From the NCBI GenBank assembly GCA_024180945.1, contig JAKSGN010000038.1, positions 2,976,001 through 3,040,000 on the forward strand: a DNA stretch of 64,000 nucleotides. Reading direction: 5' to 3'. A program made the position numbers and the translations under genes. This DNA is from Macrophomina tecta. Its lineage: Eukaryota > Ascomycota > Dothideomycetes > Botryosphaeriales > Botryosphaeriaceae. Below are positions 32,284 through 42,850 of this stretch, piece by piece. The notes under the pieces are model-generated. The model saw only the letters and a program-made list of their open reading frames with translations, had not been told where the DNA came from and did not search any database. How positions within the stretch are numbered: position 1 is the first letter of the stretch; every line of letters begins with the position of its first letter.

Positions 32284-34045
32284 TCAAAACCCCGCCTTGA
32301 CACACTCCCTCCATCGCCACTGCCCCCACACCGCCGCCCCAAGTGCGCCAACCGCGGCCAACTGCAGCGCCACGCCGACGCCATTCCCAACGCCGAGCGC
32401 CTCCGTCACGCGCAGCAGGCCCGTCGTCGCGAACGCCGACACCACCTGCGGGAAGGTGCTCGCGATGATGTGCACGCCGAGCACCGTCCCGATGCGGTTC
32501 TCGCCGCGCCGGCCCGCCTCCTGCCGCGCCGCCTGGATGATGGACAGCTCCTTGGTGATCAGCGCGAACGGCACCCACTGCGACACTGCCCACACGACGC
32601 CCGTGACGCCGAAGAGCGCGGTCGCGCTGGCGGTGGTGCCTGCGAAGTGCGTGCCGAACATGCAGCAGGCGAGCAGCAGGTGCGAGGCTTGCCACAGGCG
32701 CGAGAGGAAGGGCGCGGGGACAGAAGGGCGTGGGTCGTGCGCGGATTTGCGGGCGAAGGGCAGCAGGGCGATGAGCGACGGGAGCACGATGTTGACGCCG
32801 AGGGAGACGGAGTTGAAGAGCAGCCCGGCGAGCGTGCCGGCGGTGGCGGCCGAGGCGGACGGGTCGGTGGTTGCCGAGACGGTGGAGATGTAGGTCGAGG
32901 TGTATTGGAGGATGATGAACCAGGCGAACCAGGAGAAGAGCTGCGTTTGGCAGGTGCGGCGGGTGACGGGGGGGAGGGTGCGGAGGGTGGTGAGGATGAA
33001 GCCGAAGAGGGAGAAGAGGGTGAGAGATTGCGGGTGAGATGACGCGGTGGTGGTAGTGGGTGTCTCGCCCTTCTCAGCCATGGAGGCGGGGCTGTTGTGT
33101 GGTTGGTGTTCGCGTTGGCGGTGGCTGATGAAGATCCCGATGAGGAGGAAGGTGCAGGAGACCACGGCGAGGAACTTGAACGAGGTTGCGCCGCCGATGA
33201 AGCCGAGGAGGCCGGCTGTGACGGCGCCGAAGGCGCACATGCGGCTACCCCAAAGACTGGCTTGGGGCTGTTGGTGAGGAGGGGCCTGGTCAACAGGCAA
33301 GGAGCGGACGCCGACCTGGACGGCCTGCATGGCGACGAAAAGAATGTAAATGGAGATGGCAGCGATGACCTTGGCCAAGACCGCGTCGACGCCATCCTCG
33401 ACTTCTGCCCTGTGTTCTTCGTGCGAGCGAGGATGGATGTCGCCGAAGGGGCGCGGTGCGGCAACACGGTATCGGGACAGGTCGGCAGCCCAGGCCAAGA
33501 CGGGCATGCAGACCATGGTGACTACCGAGCCGCCGACGATGAAGGGCTTCCGCTTGCCCCACGAGCTACGGCAGTGATCGCTGAGAACGCCGAAGACCGG
33601 CTGGCCGAACATGCCTGCTAGCGGGCCGGCTAGCCAGACCATTGCCGTTTCGGATTCACTGAAGCCAAGAGTCTTAAGGTATGGCTGTTGGGCATTGGAC
33701 ATTAGCATGGGCCCAGAACGTTGACGCGACCGAGGTTGAACTGAAGTAGCTTACAGTGCCAAAAATTTGAAGAATCGTCCAGACGAGTTGCATTCTATCC
33801 AAGTCATCAGTATGGGCAGAAAGCTTGGCGGTGGAGAACACCACTGACCCGAAGTTGGGGAACGTCAGCACGAGCATCTCCCATGAGCTCAACTCGGGTA
33901 GAGCGGAAATGTCCTCTTCGGGGAGGTCATCAAGTCCGACCGGGTATCTCTCATCATCCTCCGCGATGTCGCTGATCGATATCCTTAGTGGTAGCTCCTC
34001 CTCCCCTGTGAGCGGAATCTTCTCATCAATATATTCGGCCTTCAT
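32284..34045 (-). CDS. Sucrose/H+ symporter-like MFS transporter (GPH/SUT type)
   Basis: Three exons (introns 33795-33848 and 33685-33754) encode 545 residues. The acidic cytoplasmic N-terminus leads into SSWEMLVLTFPNFG, then MVWLAGPLAGMFGQPVFGVLSD, a form of the GPxxG...P..G..SD motif of sucrose transporters, followed by GKRKPFIVGG. RSLPVDQAPPHQQ followed by ASLWGSRMCAFGAV is the second family signature. About twelve membrane spans are apparent. The product would import sucrose or another alpha-glucoside with protons. Splice junctions FG/MQLVW and FGT/PYLKTLGF restore the family sequence. Start at 34045 (MKAEYIDEK). Confidence 0.88.
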
Positions 34046-35825
34046 CTTGTGTCGCTCCGGTTGCGCTTCGAATTAAATGAAAGACTGGAGGTAGTAGAAA
34101 AGAATGAGAGAAATAAAGAACAAAAAGAAGGAAGGGTTGAGAAGTGTAAGTGATTGACCCCGCAACCTGGATGAACGAATGTGGTGACCACCGGGGATGG
34201 AGTTGGTGTATGTATGCAGACATTTTACGAAGGCAGGGGCGGGCATTTAATCAATTCGAGTAGTGTTGCGGAAGCCTGCGGCGAGTGAGATAGGTGTCGG
34301 CCACGGTAGCCCTGGACAGTATGGGCGAAGTACGTTTCGACACAAGACAGGCCAGTTATCAGCCTTCTTGGCCGCCTATGCGTTATTGGTGGGAGTGTCC
34401 GCCGTACAGGAGGACCACCATTCGGCAGAACAGGCGTCAAAAATGCGCTTCGACCACTTGTCACTTACTTAGTGCCGGGCCGATGGCGGGCCTGGCCAAT
34501 GGCACAATATGTTCTCCGTTCATGTGAATGTTTTATCACTTTTCACTTGGCACTCACCTGTTTCGAAGCAGTGTCTGGCCATAGCAGTCGATCGAGCACG
34601 CACCGGTTCCTGAGCCCAAATGGTCTGCAGGCCAGTCCGCTTCCAGACCTACGTCACTGCGCTATGCAAACTGCCAAGGTGAAGCAGCAGTGAGCAACTG
34701 GTAAGGTGCTTCAGCCAAGAGTGCTTCCGGCTGGTGATGATCCAGCTGATGGTTTCAAGGCAGGCTGGAACGCTCGCGGAGCAGCAGCGAGGTGATGTCC
34801 CAGAAAACGACGAGTGACTCCCATAGGCGTCCAGAATCATGATTGCGGGGGCCTAGTCCGCTAGCTTGGCGGAGAAAGTGAAAGCGAACATCGCAGGCGC
34901 GAGCTTGCAGATTGTCGATATGAAAACGATGATTGGATCGGCATCGCGAGCAGTCAGTTGCCATTTCCGTCGATCAGAAATCCCACGCTGGTCGCGAGGC
35001 CCCGGTCCCTGCACGGGAACTACCTTAAAAGAGGCTTGCACAAGGCTTGGCGGCGTTCCAGAGACGCGTCATTGACGAGGCCTCCGGCTTCGCACGAAGA
35101 GCCGCACCATGACCCTTGATTCAGCCTCTGCTTCACATTACTGGAGCTATCTCCTTCTGGAGAAATTTCGCCGTTCCAGCCCCTACAAGCACACGACAGG
35201 CTAGTTTGGCCTAAAATAATCGCCTTGTAGCCCAATAGGTGGATGCACTGACCTGGATGCCTTATAGGAGCCTCAGTGGGCCAACCATAACGAAGCCAAA
35301 GCAGAAGCATATAGCCGGGGCATGCGACTGGCCCCCGTGCAAATTCTCGTTTTCTGTCCGCACCTATTTCTTCTACAATCAATTATGCTATTGGCTGGGC
35401 TCTTTTTCCCTTTTTTTTTTTTTTTTTTTTGGAGAACAATGCTTACTAATGCGGAGTCCATGATTGCGCCACTCAGGCTCCTGGGGCCGCCAACCCGCCG
35501 CCGAGACATGTCAAGGCCTCCAAAAACATAAGCCAATCCTGCCCAAAAGTGCGATGTCTCCCGTTTACCGGTCGAAATGAATCAGTCGCATGCTGTATAT
35601 CTGAGGGAAAAATGACTCGCACGGCTCGGACGCGCTCGGGTTGCTAAGTATCGCTCCGCCACCCCGCCTCCGGAGAGTCTGAGGTGCTCCTCCGGTCATT
35701 ATCGGCCCGGAGGCGCCACGGCTGGCCGAGCATTATCGGAAACGTCGGCCAGGTTGGCAGGACCGGGATTTTCAGCAGTTGCAAAACTTGTTTGGTTTGA
35801 TGCTGGCCGATGGGATGCATGAACT
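34046..35825. other. Intergenic, nothing recognised
   Basis: Promoter side of the sucrose transporter on the left. A run of twenty T lies at 35411-35430. Frames such as 35020-35382 minus have no recognisable feature. Confidence 0.4.
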
Positions 35826-36131
35826 TCAATGCGTCTTGAGTCGCTGCGCGAGTTTGGTGGGAGATGTGGTTTCAGGTTGGCGTGTTTCTATCAGCAAGAC
35901 TTTCTGCCATATGCATTTATCATCGCCTTGCCTTGGATGGGGCATCATCGGCTGAGAAAACGTCGATCGGATTTGATCTGAGCAGGGGGTGGAGCTCCTG
36001 CGAGACATATGCTCAACCAAGCTGATCATAGAAGTCGTGTTTATGTGGTCCAGATCGCATCCTGCATACCCGGATGGCGGCGGTGTTGAGTAGATGAAGC
36101 CATGAATGAGGCCCAGAAAACACTGAGGCGT

Positions 36132-36139
36132 TGTAAGTG
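36132..36139 (+). repeat. Target-site duplication of hAT element, left copy
   Basis: TGTAAGTG, identical to 38999-39006 and directly abutting the element end. Eight base pairs is the hallmark length for hAT insertions. Confidence 0.95.
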
Positions 36140-36160
36140 CAGGGTGGCAATCAATTCAAT
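36140..36160 (+). repeat. Left terminal inverted repeat of hAT element
   Basis: Begins CAGGGTGGCAATC and is the exact reverse complement of 38978-38998 over 21 bp. The adjacent ~130 bp is dense in TTGATTGA/TCAATCAA words, likely subterminal transposase-binding repeats. Confidence 0.95.
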
Positions 36161-36376
36161 CAACGTCAATATCGGGTCCAGATTGATTGATTGATAGGAT
36201 TTTCCAATAAGGTCAAATTGATTGATCAATAAGGTGTTGATATTGATTGAATTGAATTGATTGACACACGGTTCACGTAGCAAAATCTCGTGATGCTTGG
36301 CATAGTGTTGAGATTGATAGCCATACAATCTAGCTAACTCTTGCTAGCTATAGCTACTCCCGCGTGTATAGAGTCC

Positions 36377-38622
36377 TCAACTTCTTTCAATGATGCCTTC
36401 TGCGTTCCATGAGCGTAGTATCTGCCCAACTGCTATAGTATTGGCCTCCAGCCTATTGCGCAATGGCGTCACCATTTGTCCTGCCAAACTGAATATCCTC
36501 TCCACCTCTGCCGACATTGCCGGTATAGAAAAGAGGTCCAGAGCCATACGTGATAGGCGGGGTATTGCTGGCGGCGTAGTATCCAGTAATCAACTGGATT
36601 GGTGACTGCGTCATCTGTAGGAGAGGTATCGAGCTGCCAGTAGGTGTACTCATCCTCGGTCAGATCTAGATGCTTGGTCCTCCTGGAGGCAGCAAGCCAG
36701 CTGTCAAATTCGCTGAGATGTTCGCGTTTACGCTTCTGCGGTAGCTGTGGGTCCTCAGCAATAGCAATTGACTGATACTCATCCTTCCAGAGCTTTAGAA
36801 CAGCTGCCTTTGCCTTCTTGATCCAGCTCTTCTTGAATGCCCACTGATCCTCAATCCACTCCCAGCGGTAGGCAGGGTGAAGGGCGCAAGCTGCGACGTA
36901 AGCTGGAGTATCATCAAGGAGCTGATAGTACTCATCTAGCTTAGCCCACCCCAAATTGATGTTCACCTTGAAGTGAGAGTCAGGATACTGATCTGTGCGG
37001 ATCTTGACCTCCTCCAGCTTGTTCAACAGGTACTCCATGCATGGAAGGACTTCCCATAAGCCGCCAAACCTACCACTAGTTGGGTTGGCTTGTAGCCTGA
37101 TTGTGACTTCATGAAAAGGCTTCAAGATGGAGTGATATTCAGCAAGAGTTGCCCAATCATCTGAGGTTAGATAATCATCCACGATTGCCGGCTTGTTCTT
37201 TGTCTTAGCTGGCATTGGCTGAGTCCTACTAGCAGTGCGAGGCTTGACGTATTTATCCCATTCTTGAACTTCGTGGAGGACGAGGGCGTCAATGACTGAC
37301 TGTAGCTTGATTGCGCGCTCAATCATGGCGGAGGTAGAGTTCCATCGTGTCGCATTATCTTCTATAACCTCGTAGGTAGGGCCGTTTTCGCCAGTCAACG
37401 CTTGCTCGTTCCGCTGAAGTTGGTGCAGTCTCTGATAGACAAGGTTTGAGCGCTGAATCCAGTGGACGATATTGTGAAGCTTGCCGATAGGGCCCTTCTT
37501 GCGCCAGAGTAGGAGCTCAGCGAGTAGCTCCTTTGGCTGAGCGCAGTCGTTCTCGAACGCGTCAGCTTCCTTGCCAAAGAGGATCTGGCGGACTACCAGG
37601 TTTATGATATGGCCAATGCAGCGCAAGCGGCGGTGCTTGTGATTGAAGCCAAACTCTTCAGCTAGCGCGTCCATGCACGTGTCGTTGTTTGACGCGTTAT
37701 CCGTGACAAAGTAGCCAAGTTGCCCTCCAATGCCCCATTCCATAATTATCTGGGCTACCTCTTCCGCAAGGCTGTCACCAGTATGCCGTCCTTCGGCGTG
37801 TGGGAGACCAATAAGGAACTTGCGAAGCGTGCCAGAGAACGTAAGGAAGAAGACGTTAATACCGAGTAGAGAGAGGTGATTACACGACGTCCAGCCGTCA
37901 AAGGCAAGGTGTATAAGGCCAGGTGAGCTCTGAAGAAGCTCAGCAACGATCCCTTTATGGCGGTTGAATTCATCAAGTAGCCATTTACGAACAGTAGAGT
38001 GTGTTGGAAGGCTGCCAGTAGACGTTACTGCAGGATTCAAATAGCTAAGAACGCGCCTGAATCTCTCGCTTTCAAGCTTGCGGAAAGGAATGTTATCGGA
38101 TGAGACCCAATCAGTGAGTAGTTGCTGGAAGTACGCCGGATTGAATGATGTGACAAGGCGATTGACAATAGCCTGCTCTGAAGGCCTATTCGTATCCAGT
38201 CCAAGCCGCTGAGCAACTGAAATCTTGGCCCGTTTGACGTGACGCTTCCCTGTAGGATCCTCAACCTTGTGCTCAGTCACCAGGTGCCTTGCCTGATTAT
38301 CAGTGCCAGCAGCAGCGAAGCTAGCTGGTTTGTGGGCTTTCTTGTGCACGCAGTACATACAGACCCAGCGGGTACGCCCTTCTACGTCCTCAATGTCATA
38401 TGCGTGCTCCCAAGTCCACCCGCTGCGCTGCTTTGACTCTGTGACATGATATCCACGGAATTTCTGCCATGGGAAGTACTCCCACCCTTCGCGTACAGGT
38501 CCTCGGCCATCAACGGCAAGATTGGTGGGTTGCGCAGGATCTGAGTCCTGTTGAGAGGAAAAGAGGCTAGTGGGCGCGCTAGAGAGGCTTAAAACAGAGT
38601 GTTGATCGTTGCTAGAGTCCAT
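36377..38622 (-). pseudogene. hAT transposase with a single frameshift
   Basis: From 38622 the frame runs 717 codons. It has a BED-type zinc finger (WVCMYCVHKKAH to HLVTEH), then LIHLAFDGWTSCNHLS and GYFVTDNASNNDTC of the RNase-H-like catalytic core, RRLRCIGHIINLV, and ATRWNSTSAMIERA. The dimerisation region begins NPVDYWILRRQQYP; at a run of four G on the + strand (36558-36561) the frame is lost. A neighbouring frame then supplies the family-typical RLSRMALDLFSIPAMSAEVE and FSLAGQMVTPLRNRL down to TGA at 36377. One missing base in that homopolymer explains it; a sequencing error would look the same. If the base is present, the product would be a complete transposase of about 750 residues. 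Confidence 0.93.
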
Positions 38623-38977
38623 CTTGATAGTGGGAGAGTTGCTGCTGAGCTGCTGAGAAAATGTAGAACGGATCTGAAAGAGCAGATTCAGCTGTCCCTT
38701 CTAGCCATTCTGAGAGAGCGTTTATATACTAGCTGCCAAGAGAATGTGCCCGACACGTTGTGTGCCAAGAGTGTATCAGATAAAAGGCTAGCCTGACGTG
38801 GCTTGAGCGCCACAAGAGCGAGATGATCATCAAAGCTGCTTTCTATACAAGGTAAGCCGTCAATCAATATCGTCAATCAACTGGCCCGGAGCAATTGATT
38901 GATTGACGAAAATGACAGACCTCAGTTGATTGATTGATTGCCAAGACATTGGTCAATATTGATTGACCGTCAATATT

Positions 38978-38998
38978 ATTGAATTGATTGCCACCCTG
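38978..38998 (-). repeat. Right terminal inverted repeat of hAT element
   Basis: Exact reverse complement of 36140-36160. The adjoining ~120 bp again contains many TTGATTGA/TCAATCAA words. Confidence 0.95.
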
Positions 38999-39006
38999 TG
39001 TAAGTG
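38999..39006 (+). repeat. Target-site duplication of hAT element, right copy
   Basis: TGTAAGTG, identical to 36132-36139. Confidence 0.95.
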
Positions 39007-39419
39007 TCAGTGCGTCGCCGATGAACAGAACGCTTATGTACTCTCGCCACTCTTCCTGTGAATCTCTTCGAAGCTGCAGCTCTTCCAGCATCTGGTTCTA
39101 ACGCAACTGAAGCAGTTCAATGTTCGAGTGTCCAAAGCTCTGACTTAGAACATTGCGATGGCAGAAGCCAAGCCATGAAACAACCACCTCAGCCGTCGCG
39201 GGGTGGATCGTAGCTCTGAACTCCTCAGCTTAGCATCCTGGATAGTCACTTTCTTCTACTGGGGGCCTAGAGCGCGTGCCTGCTATCCCCCCATCCAGCC
39301 TCGGCTGATAGTCGCCCAGTAGAGGAAAAAAGACCCTGAGAGCATAGACTCCGGAAGCTAATGCAGCATCAGATGGAGGGACAATGAGTTTAGTTGAATC
39401 GTTGGCCAGCGGCGAAATG

Positions 39420-39953
39420 CTAGACATTGTTCCGTTGCTGTATATCGGGATTCTTCGATTTGCCAAGGCCTATTATACCCAGTCCGAGCATGGGTGGCTC
39501 CTTCGTAAGCGTCATCCAGATGGCCAATGATGAAGAGAACGAGCGAAAGCTAAGTTGAGACGCGTTTCGGAGGGACATAAGTGGCCCTCCATTGTTCTGA
39601 TAACGTACTGGAACACCAAAATAAGACGGGACTCTAGATGGAGCAGCTTCAACGTTGATTACATCACTACACCTGCTGTTTAGTAATTCTTCAGATATTG
39701 TATCTTCCTTCCCATCACCAACAACAGACTTCATCTCTGCAAGCGCCATCCTCGTACACAAACGCCCCCACGAGCGAAGACCTGAAAGCACTTGGACAGG
39801 ACTAGGCATTGCGGATGCTACTGCTATAGCTGCGTATAGATGCACGCCCAGGTTGTAGATCAGGCCGGTTCGGAGCAAGCTGATGCATAAGGCTCTAGGC
39901 GAGTTGGTACAGACATTTGGGTTATGCATACAGTGCAACTTATTATCCAGCAC
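39420..39953 (-). CDS. Unrecognised frame next to the hAT-interrupted ORF
   Basis: A 177-codon frame with a hydrophobic stretch (LIYNLGVHLYAAIAVASAM). It precedes the interrupted frame on the same strand but in a different phase, so the two may be exons of one former gene; I see no clear junction. No domain recognised. Given the stops in the neighbouring frame, it may be part of a decayed gene. Confidence 0.3.
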   Translation of the reverse strand: MLDNKLHCMHNPNVCTNSPRALCISLLRTGLIYNLGVHLYAAIAVASAMPSPVQVLSGLRSWGRLCTRMALAEMKSVVGDGKEDTISEELLNSRCSDVINVEAAPSRVPSYFGVPVRYQNNGGPLMSLRNASQLSFRSFSSSLAIWMTLTKEPPMLGLGIIGLGKSKNPDIQQRNNV

Positions 39954-40232
39954 TAGCGCCTGCAGTTACCGCGGAACTTGTTGGGTCGTGAATACCTGGC
40001 TATCTACACTTGTGCATATTTATCTCACCTATATAGGTTCGTACTGACTCTTGAAGGTGCATAAAGTTGTGCTTTGCAGCAGTCACCTGCAAGTTGGACA
40101 TATTCTCCGCTCCGAAGCTCAAGGCAGGTTCACCGCTGCCCGAGAACATCACTTCACATCAACAATTGCGTCACCGTACACTCTACAAGTGTTCTCCTCA
40201 ACTTCCCAACCCCTCAAATACCCTCACCTCCC

Positions 40233-41228
40233 TCACACCGTTCCTGCAGAAGCCTCCCTCCCCTGCCTCCCCACCTCAAACTCAGCCGCGCACTCTAGGG
40301 CAAAGCCCAAAGTCCTCGCATACCATCCCTGCGCCCAGTAACTAATTTCCAAGTTATGCGGCGCGCCGGGAATCAAACTCACATCGACGCGGTTGCCGCT
40401 CCCGCCGACGCCGCCGCCAAACCCCGCCCTCAACTCCTCCACGTGCTCCTCCGACACCTCCCACATGGCCTCCTCGCCGGCCAAGCCCACCATCACCGGC
40501 ACCGCAAGCTGCCTCCCCCAGTCCGCCTGCCACCGCGGAAACCACTCCCGCGCCGCACTCGCCGTCTCGTCGGCGTGCACGCGCGTGTTCAGCCTGGCGT
40601 CGCCTTCGTACCGGGCCCTCACGCCCTCGGCCGCGGTCCCGGGCGGCAGCAGCGCCGGCCCCTTCAGCGCGGGCGGCAGCATGCGCCAGCCCTCGTCGGC
40701 CCCGACCGCGGCGGGCACGTCGAAGGGCGCGAAGCCGGGCTTCAGCCGCGCGCCGAAGCCGGAAAACACGAGGCCGCAGAGCGGGTACGCGGGCGCGGCG
40801 TCGGCGGCGTGCAGCGCCGCGCACACGACCGCGCCCGGCGCGCCGAGCGAGTGCGCGAACAGCACGATCGCGTTGCAGCGCGCGGGCGCGCCGTACGTCG
40901 TCCAGAGCAGCGGCAGGATGTGCGCGTGCAGCCAGGCGCCGTTGACTTCGAAGTGGGCGCGCGTGTCGCTCGGCGGGAGCGGCAGAAAGGACGTCGAGGC
41001 GAGGTAGCCTGGGCGGTTGATGGCGATGAAGGGCACGGAGAGGGCGGTGCTCAGCGGCGCGGCGGTGTGGGAGGCGTCGAAGTCGTAGTAGTGCGCGCTG
41101 TGGGAGCCGCCGTGCAGGGCGACGACGAGTGGGCGCGGGGGTGCGTCTGGAGTGGTTGGGGCTGCGGGGATGTTGGCGAGGCCGGTGACGATGGCGGCGT
41201 TGGGGAGGGTGAGGGTGAAGGGTTGCAT
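40233..41228 (-). CDS. Alpha/beta-hydrolase fold protein
   Basis: A single-exon gene of 331 residues. RPLVVALHGG (about 32-41) carries the oxyanion-hole HGG. FAHSLGAPGAVV contains the nucleophile elbow with Ser127 in an H-S-L-G context, and PGAPHNLE near residue 291 supplies the catalytic His. Length, motif order and single domain fit a cytosolic alpha/beta hydrolase of the AB_hydrolase_1/6 kind; the substrate cannot be told. No signal peptide. GC-rich codon use contrasts with the hAT region to its right on the minus strand. Confidence 0.85.
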   Translation of the reverse strand: MQPFTLTLPNAAIVTGLANIPAAPTTPDAPPRPLVVALHGGSHSAHYYDFDASHTAAPLSTALSVPFIAINRPGYLASTSFLPLPPSDTRAHFEVNGAWLHAHILPLLWTTYGAPARCNAIVLFAHSLGAPGAVVCAALHAADAAPAYPLCGLVFSGFGARLKPGFAPFDVPAAVGADEGWRMLPPALKGPALLPPGTAAEGVRARYEGDARLNTRVHADETASAAREWFPRWQADWGRQLAVPVMVGLAGEEAMWEVSEEHVEELRAGFGGGVGGSGNRVDVSLIPGAPHNLEISYWAQGWYARTLGFALECAAEFEVGRQGREASAGTV

Positions 41229-42283
41229 GGTGGGATGGTGGTGGATCTGGCCGTGGTGCTGTCTACGGATTGTTTTTGAGCAAGTGAAACAAGAAGTACA
41301 AATCCTGACGGCGAGGTGCGGTCACTTTAAGGTAGGCGGCGGATAGAGCAGACGCTCGATTGCGGGATGTGAGCGAGCCGGGCCAGATGCGGGAGGCCAA
41401 AAAGGAAGCACCTGCAGGACCGTGTGGGGCCGCATTTTCTTCAGCCCAACCAGTAGAATTGCGGATGGGCAGCGAGGAGAGACTCGGATTTCATTAGCGC
41501 TGACGTGTTGTCAGATCAGGCAGCCAAAAGGATTTCGAACGACGCATTCTACACCGCCGGGGCAGGAGAAAATGCACACGTCTAACTACATCGAGCAATC
41601 AGTCTTGAGAATCTTGGACTCTGTATTTCTAATCCTATGCCTCTGGCCAAGGAGAGTGGGCGGATAATTCGTAGGAACCGATCCTGTCTAATCTATACGC
41701 GGTTGAGAAGCGGATGCGCAGGGAAGATGCTGACCAGCCGAGAGTTGTGCCACACTGGTTTCCTGAAGAGGGCAGGGAGTTGCCGGGAAATGGCGAGGAG
41801 GCTGGTGAGATGCAGTTCTTCCGGCCATGCCCAAATTTACTTTTAGCTTACCGTCACTGAGCCTTTCGGTGCCCTAGGACATCGGTTGGCAAACAAAGAT
41901 GTGATCATTTCAAATTTACGCAAAAGATCCTCCTGCGTTATGGAGGTGGTATCAAACCTGCATCCGGCCCGAAACTGCACGGCCTCCGAAAAGTGGTAAA
42001 AGGGTAATTCCTGTGCCACGGATCAGTTCTCACAAGGCTGCAAAGGGAGACAAATCCGCATAGATTCCAGAAGCTGTCAAGTGCCCAAGAAGCAAAGGCA
42101 ACCACCTGTATCTCCAAACGTCGAGTCTCCCACCTCCAAAAGCATTGCCGCTGGCCGTGCAGTGCCAAAGAGCAAGCAGAACACGCAACTCCCCAGCATC
42201 CCGGCCGCAAATTATCCCAAATCAATTCCTTCTGCCACCGCCAATCTCAGCCTCCGCACAGGGAGTCAGAGCGGGAAACACTC
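41229..42283. other. Intergenic, nothing recognised
   Basis: Promoter side of the hydrolase on the left and 3' flank of the KTP-repeat gene on the right. Short frames (for example 42081-42332 plus) lie antisense to the 3' region of that gene. Confidence 0.4.
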
Positions 42284-42850
42284 TTACTTCATCTTCTCCG
42301 GCGAGCTGGCCGCGCCTCCTCCGCCGCCGTAGCACGTGCCCACCAGCTCGTCCAGCTCCTGCCTGCATTTCTCCATCGCCGCGTCGACCTTGCCGATCTC
42401 CTCGCGCACGTTCGCCTCCCCGCGCTTGATGCGCGCAATTTCGGCCTCCATCTGGTGCAGCGCGAGCAGCTTGACGGACAGCGGGTCGGCCTGGCTGTAG
42501 GGCTGGATGGCGATGGCGGGCTCGAGGGTGGACTGGAAGGTACAGGCCTTGTTTTAGTAGGTTTGTAGGTGCTTGCCTGTGTGCAAAAGAAAAGAGGGCG
42601 GGCTTACGACGATGGTGGGCGCGATGCTGACTGCCCTCTTGGGAGTGGTGATAGGGGTGCTGTCGCGTGTCTTGGTTGGAGTCTTCGCAGGTGTCTTCAC
42701 AGGATTCTTGATAGGCGTCTTAGTGGACGTCTTAGCAGGCGTCTTGATCGGCGTCTTCGGGACGCTCTGCGTGGGGATATGGTGCGGGCCCATGACCGGG
42801 GACTCGCCCTCCTCCGGGATGCCGGACAGGTAGCTGTAAGAGCCGGACAT
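42284..42850 (-). CDS. Small KTP-repeat, coiled-coil protein
   Basis: Two exons joined in phase 0 over a 60-nt intron (42548-42607) encode 168 residues. The N-terminal half contains about ten TPxK/KTP units (KTPIKTPAKTSTKTPIK and onward), basic, of low complexity, and each a potential proline-directed kinase site. The second exon (ALHQMEAEIARIKRGE, EEIGKVDAAMEKCRQELDEL) is predicted helical with heptad character and ends in a Gly-rich tail. The composition recalls histone-H1-like or microtubule-binding tails, but no family is recognised. Start at 42850 (MSGSYSYLSG). Confidence 0.65.

Larger units (their letters stand above)
36140..38998 (-). mobile_element. hAT-superfamily DNA transposon, 2859 bp
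   Basis: Complete element: perfect 21-bp inverted repeats starting CAGGG, perfect 8-bp target duplication (TGTAAGTG), subterminal TTGATTGA words at both ends and one long transposase frame on the minus strand. The transposase has no RIP-like stop and only one frameshift, in contrast to the pogo copy, which suggests a recent insertion. Confidence 0.96.
35826..39466 (-). pseudogene. Open frame of unknown function interrupted by the hAT element
   Basis: On the minus strand a frame starting at 39091 (MLEELQLRRDSQEEW) runs into the right end of the hAT element at 39006. If the element and one copy of its 8-bp target duplication are ignored, the same frame continues at 36131 (TPQCFLGLIHGF) and stays open to a stop at 35826, 132 codons in all. 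Upstream the same frame extends to 39466, broken by TAA (39230-39232) and one TAG near 39097, both of which could derive from Gln codons. Residues such as HPATAEVVVSWLGFCHRN look protein-like. No family recognised. Confidence 0.5.

Noticed and set aside
40354..41279. Two long frames antisense to or shifted from the alpha/beta hydrolase
   Set aside because: The 40233-41228 minus frame carries the HGG, nucleophile Ser and His motifs; the others are Arg-rich shadows.
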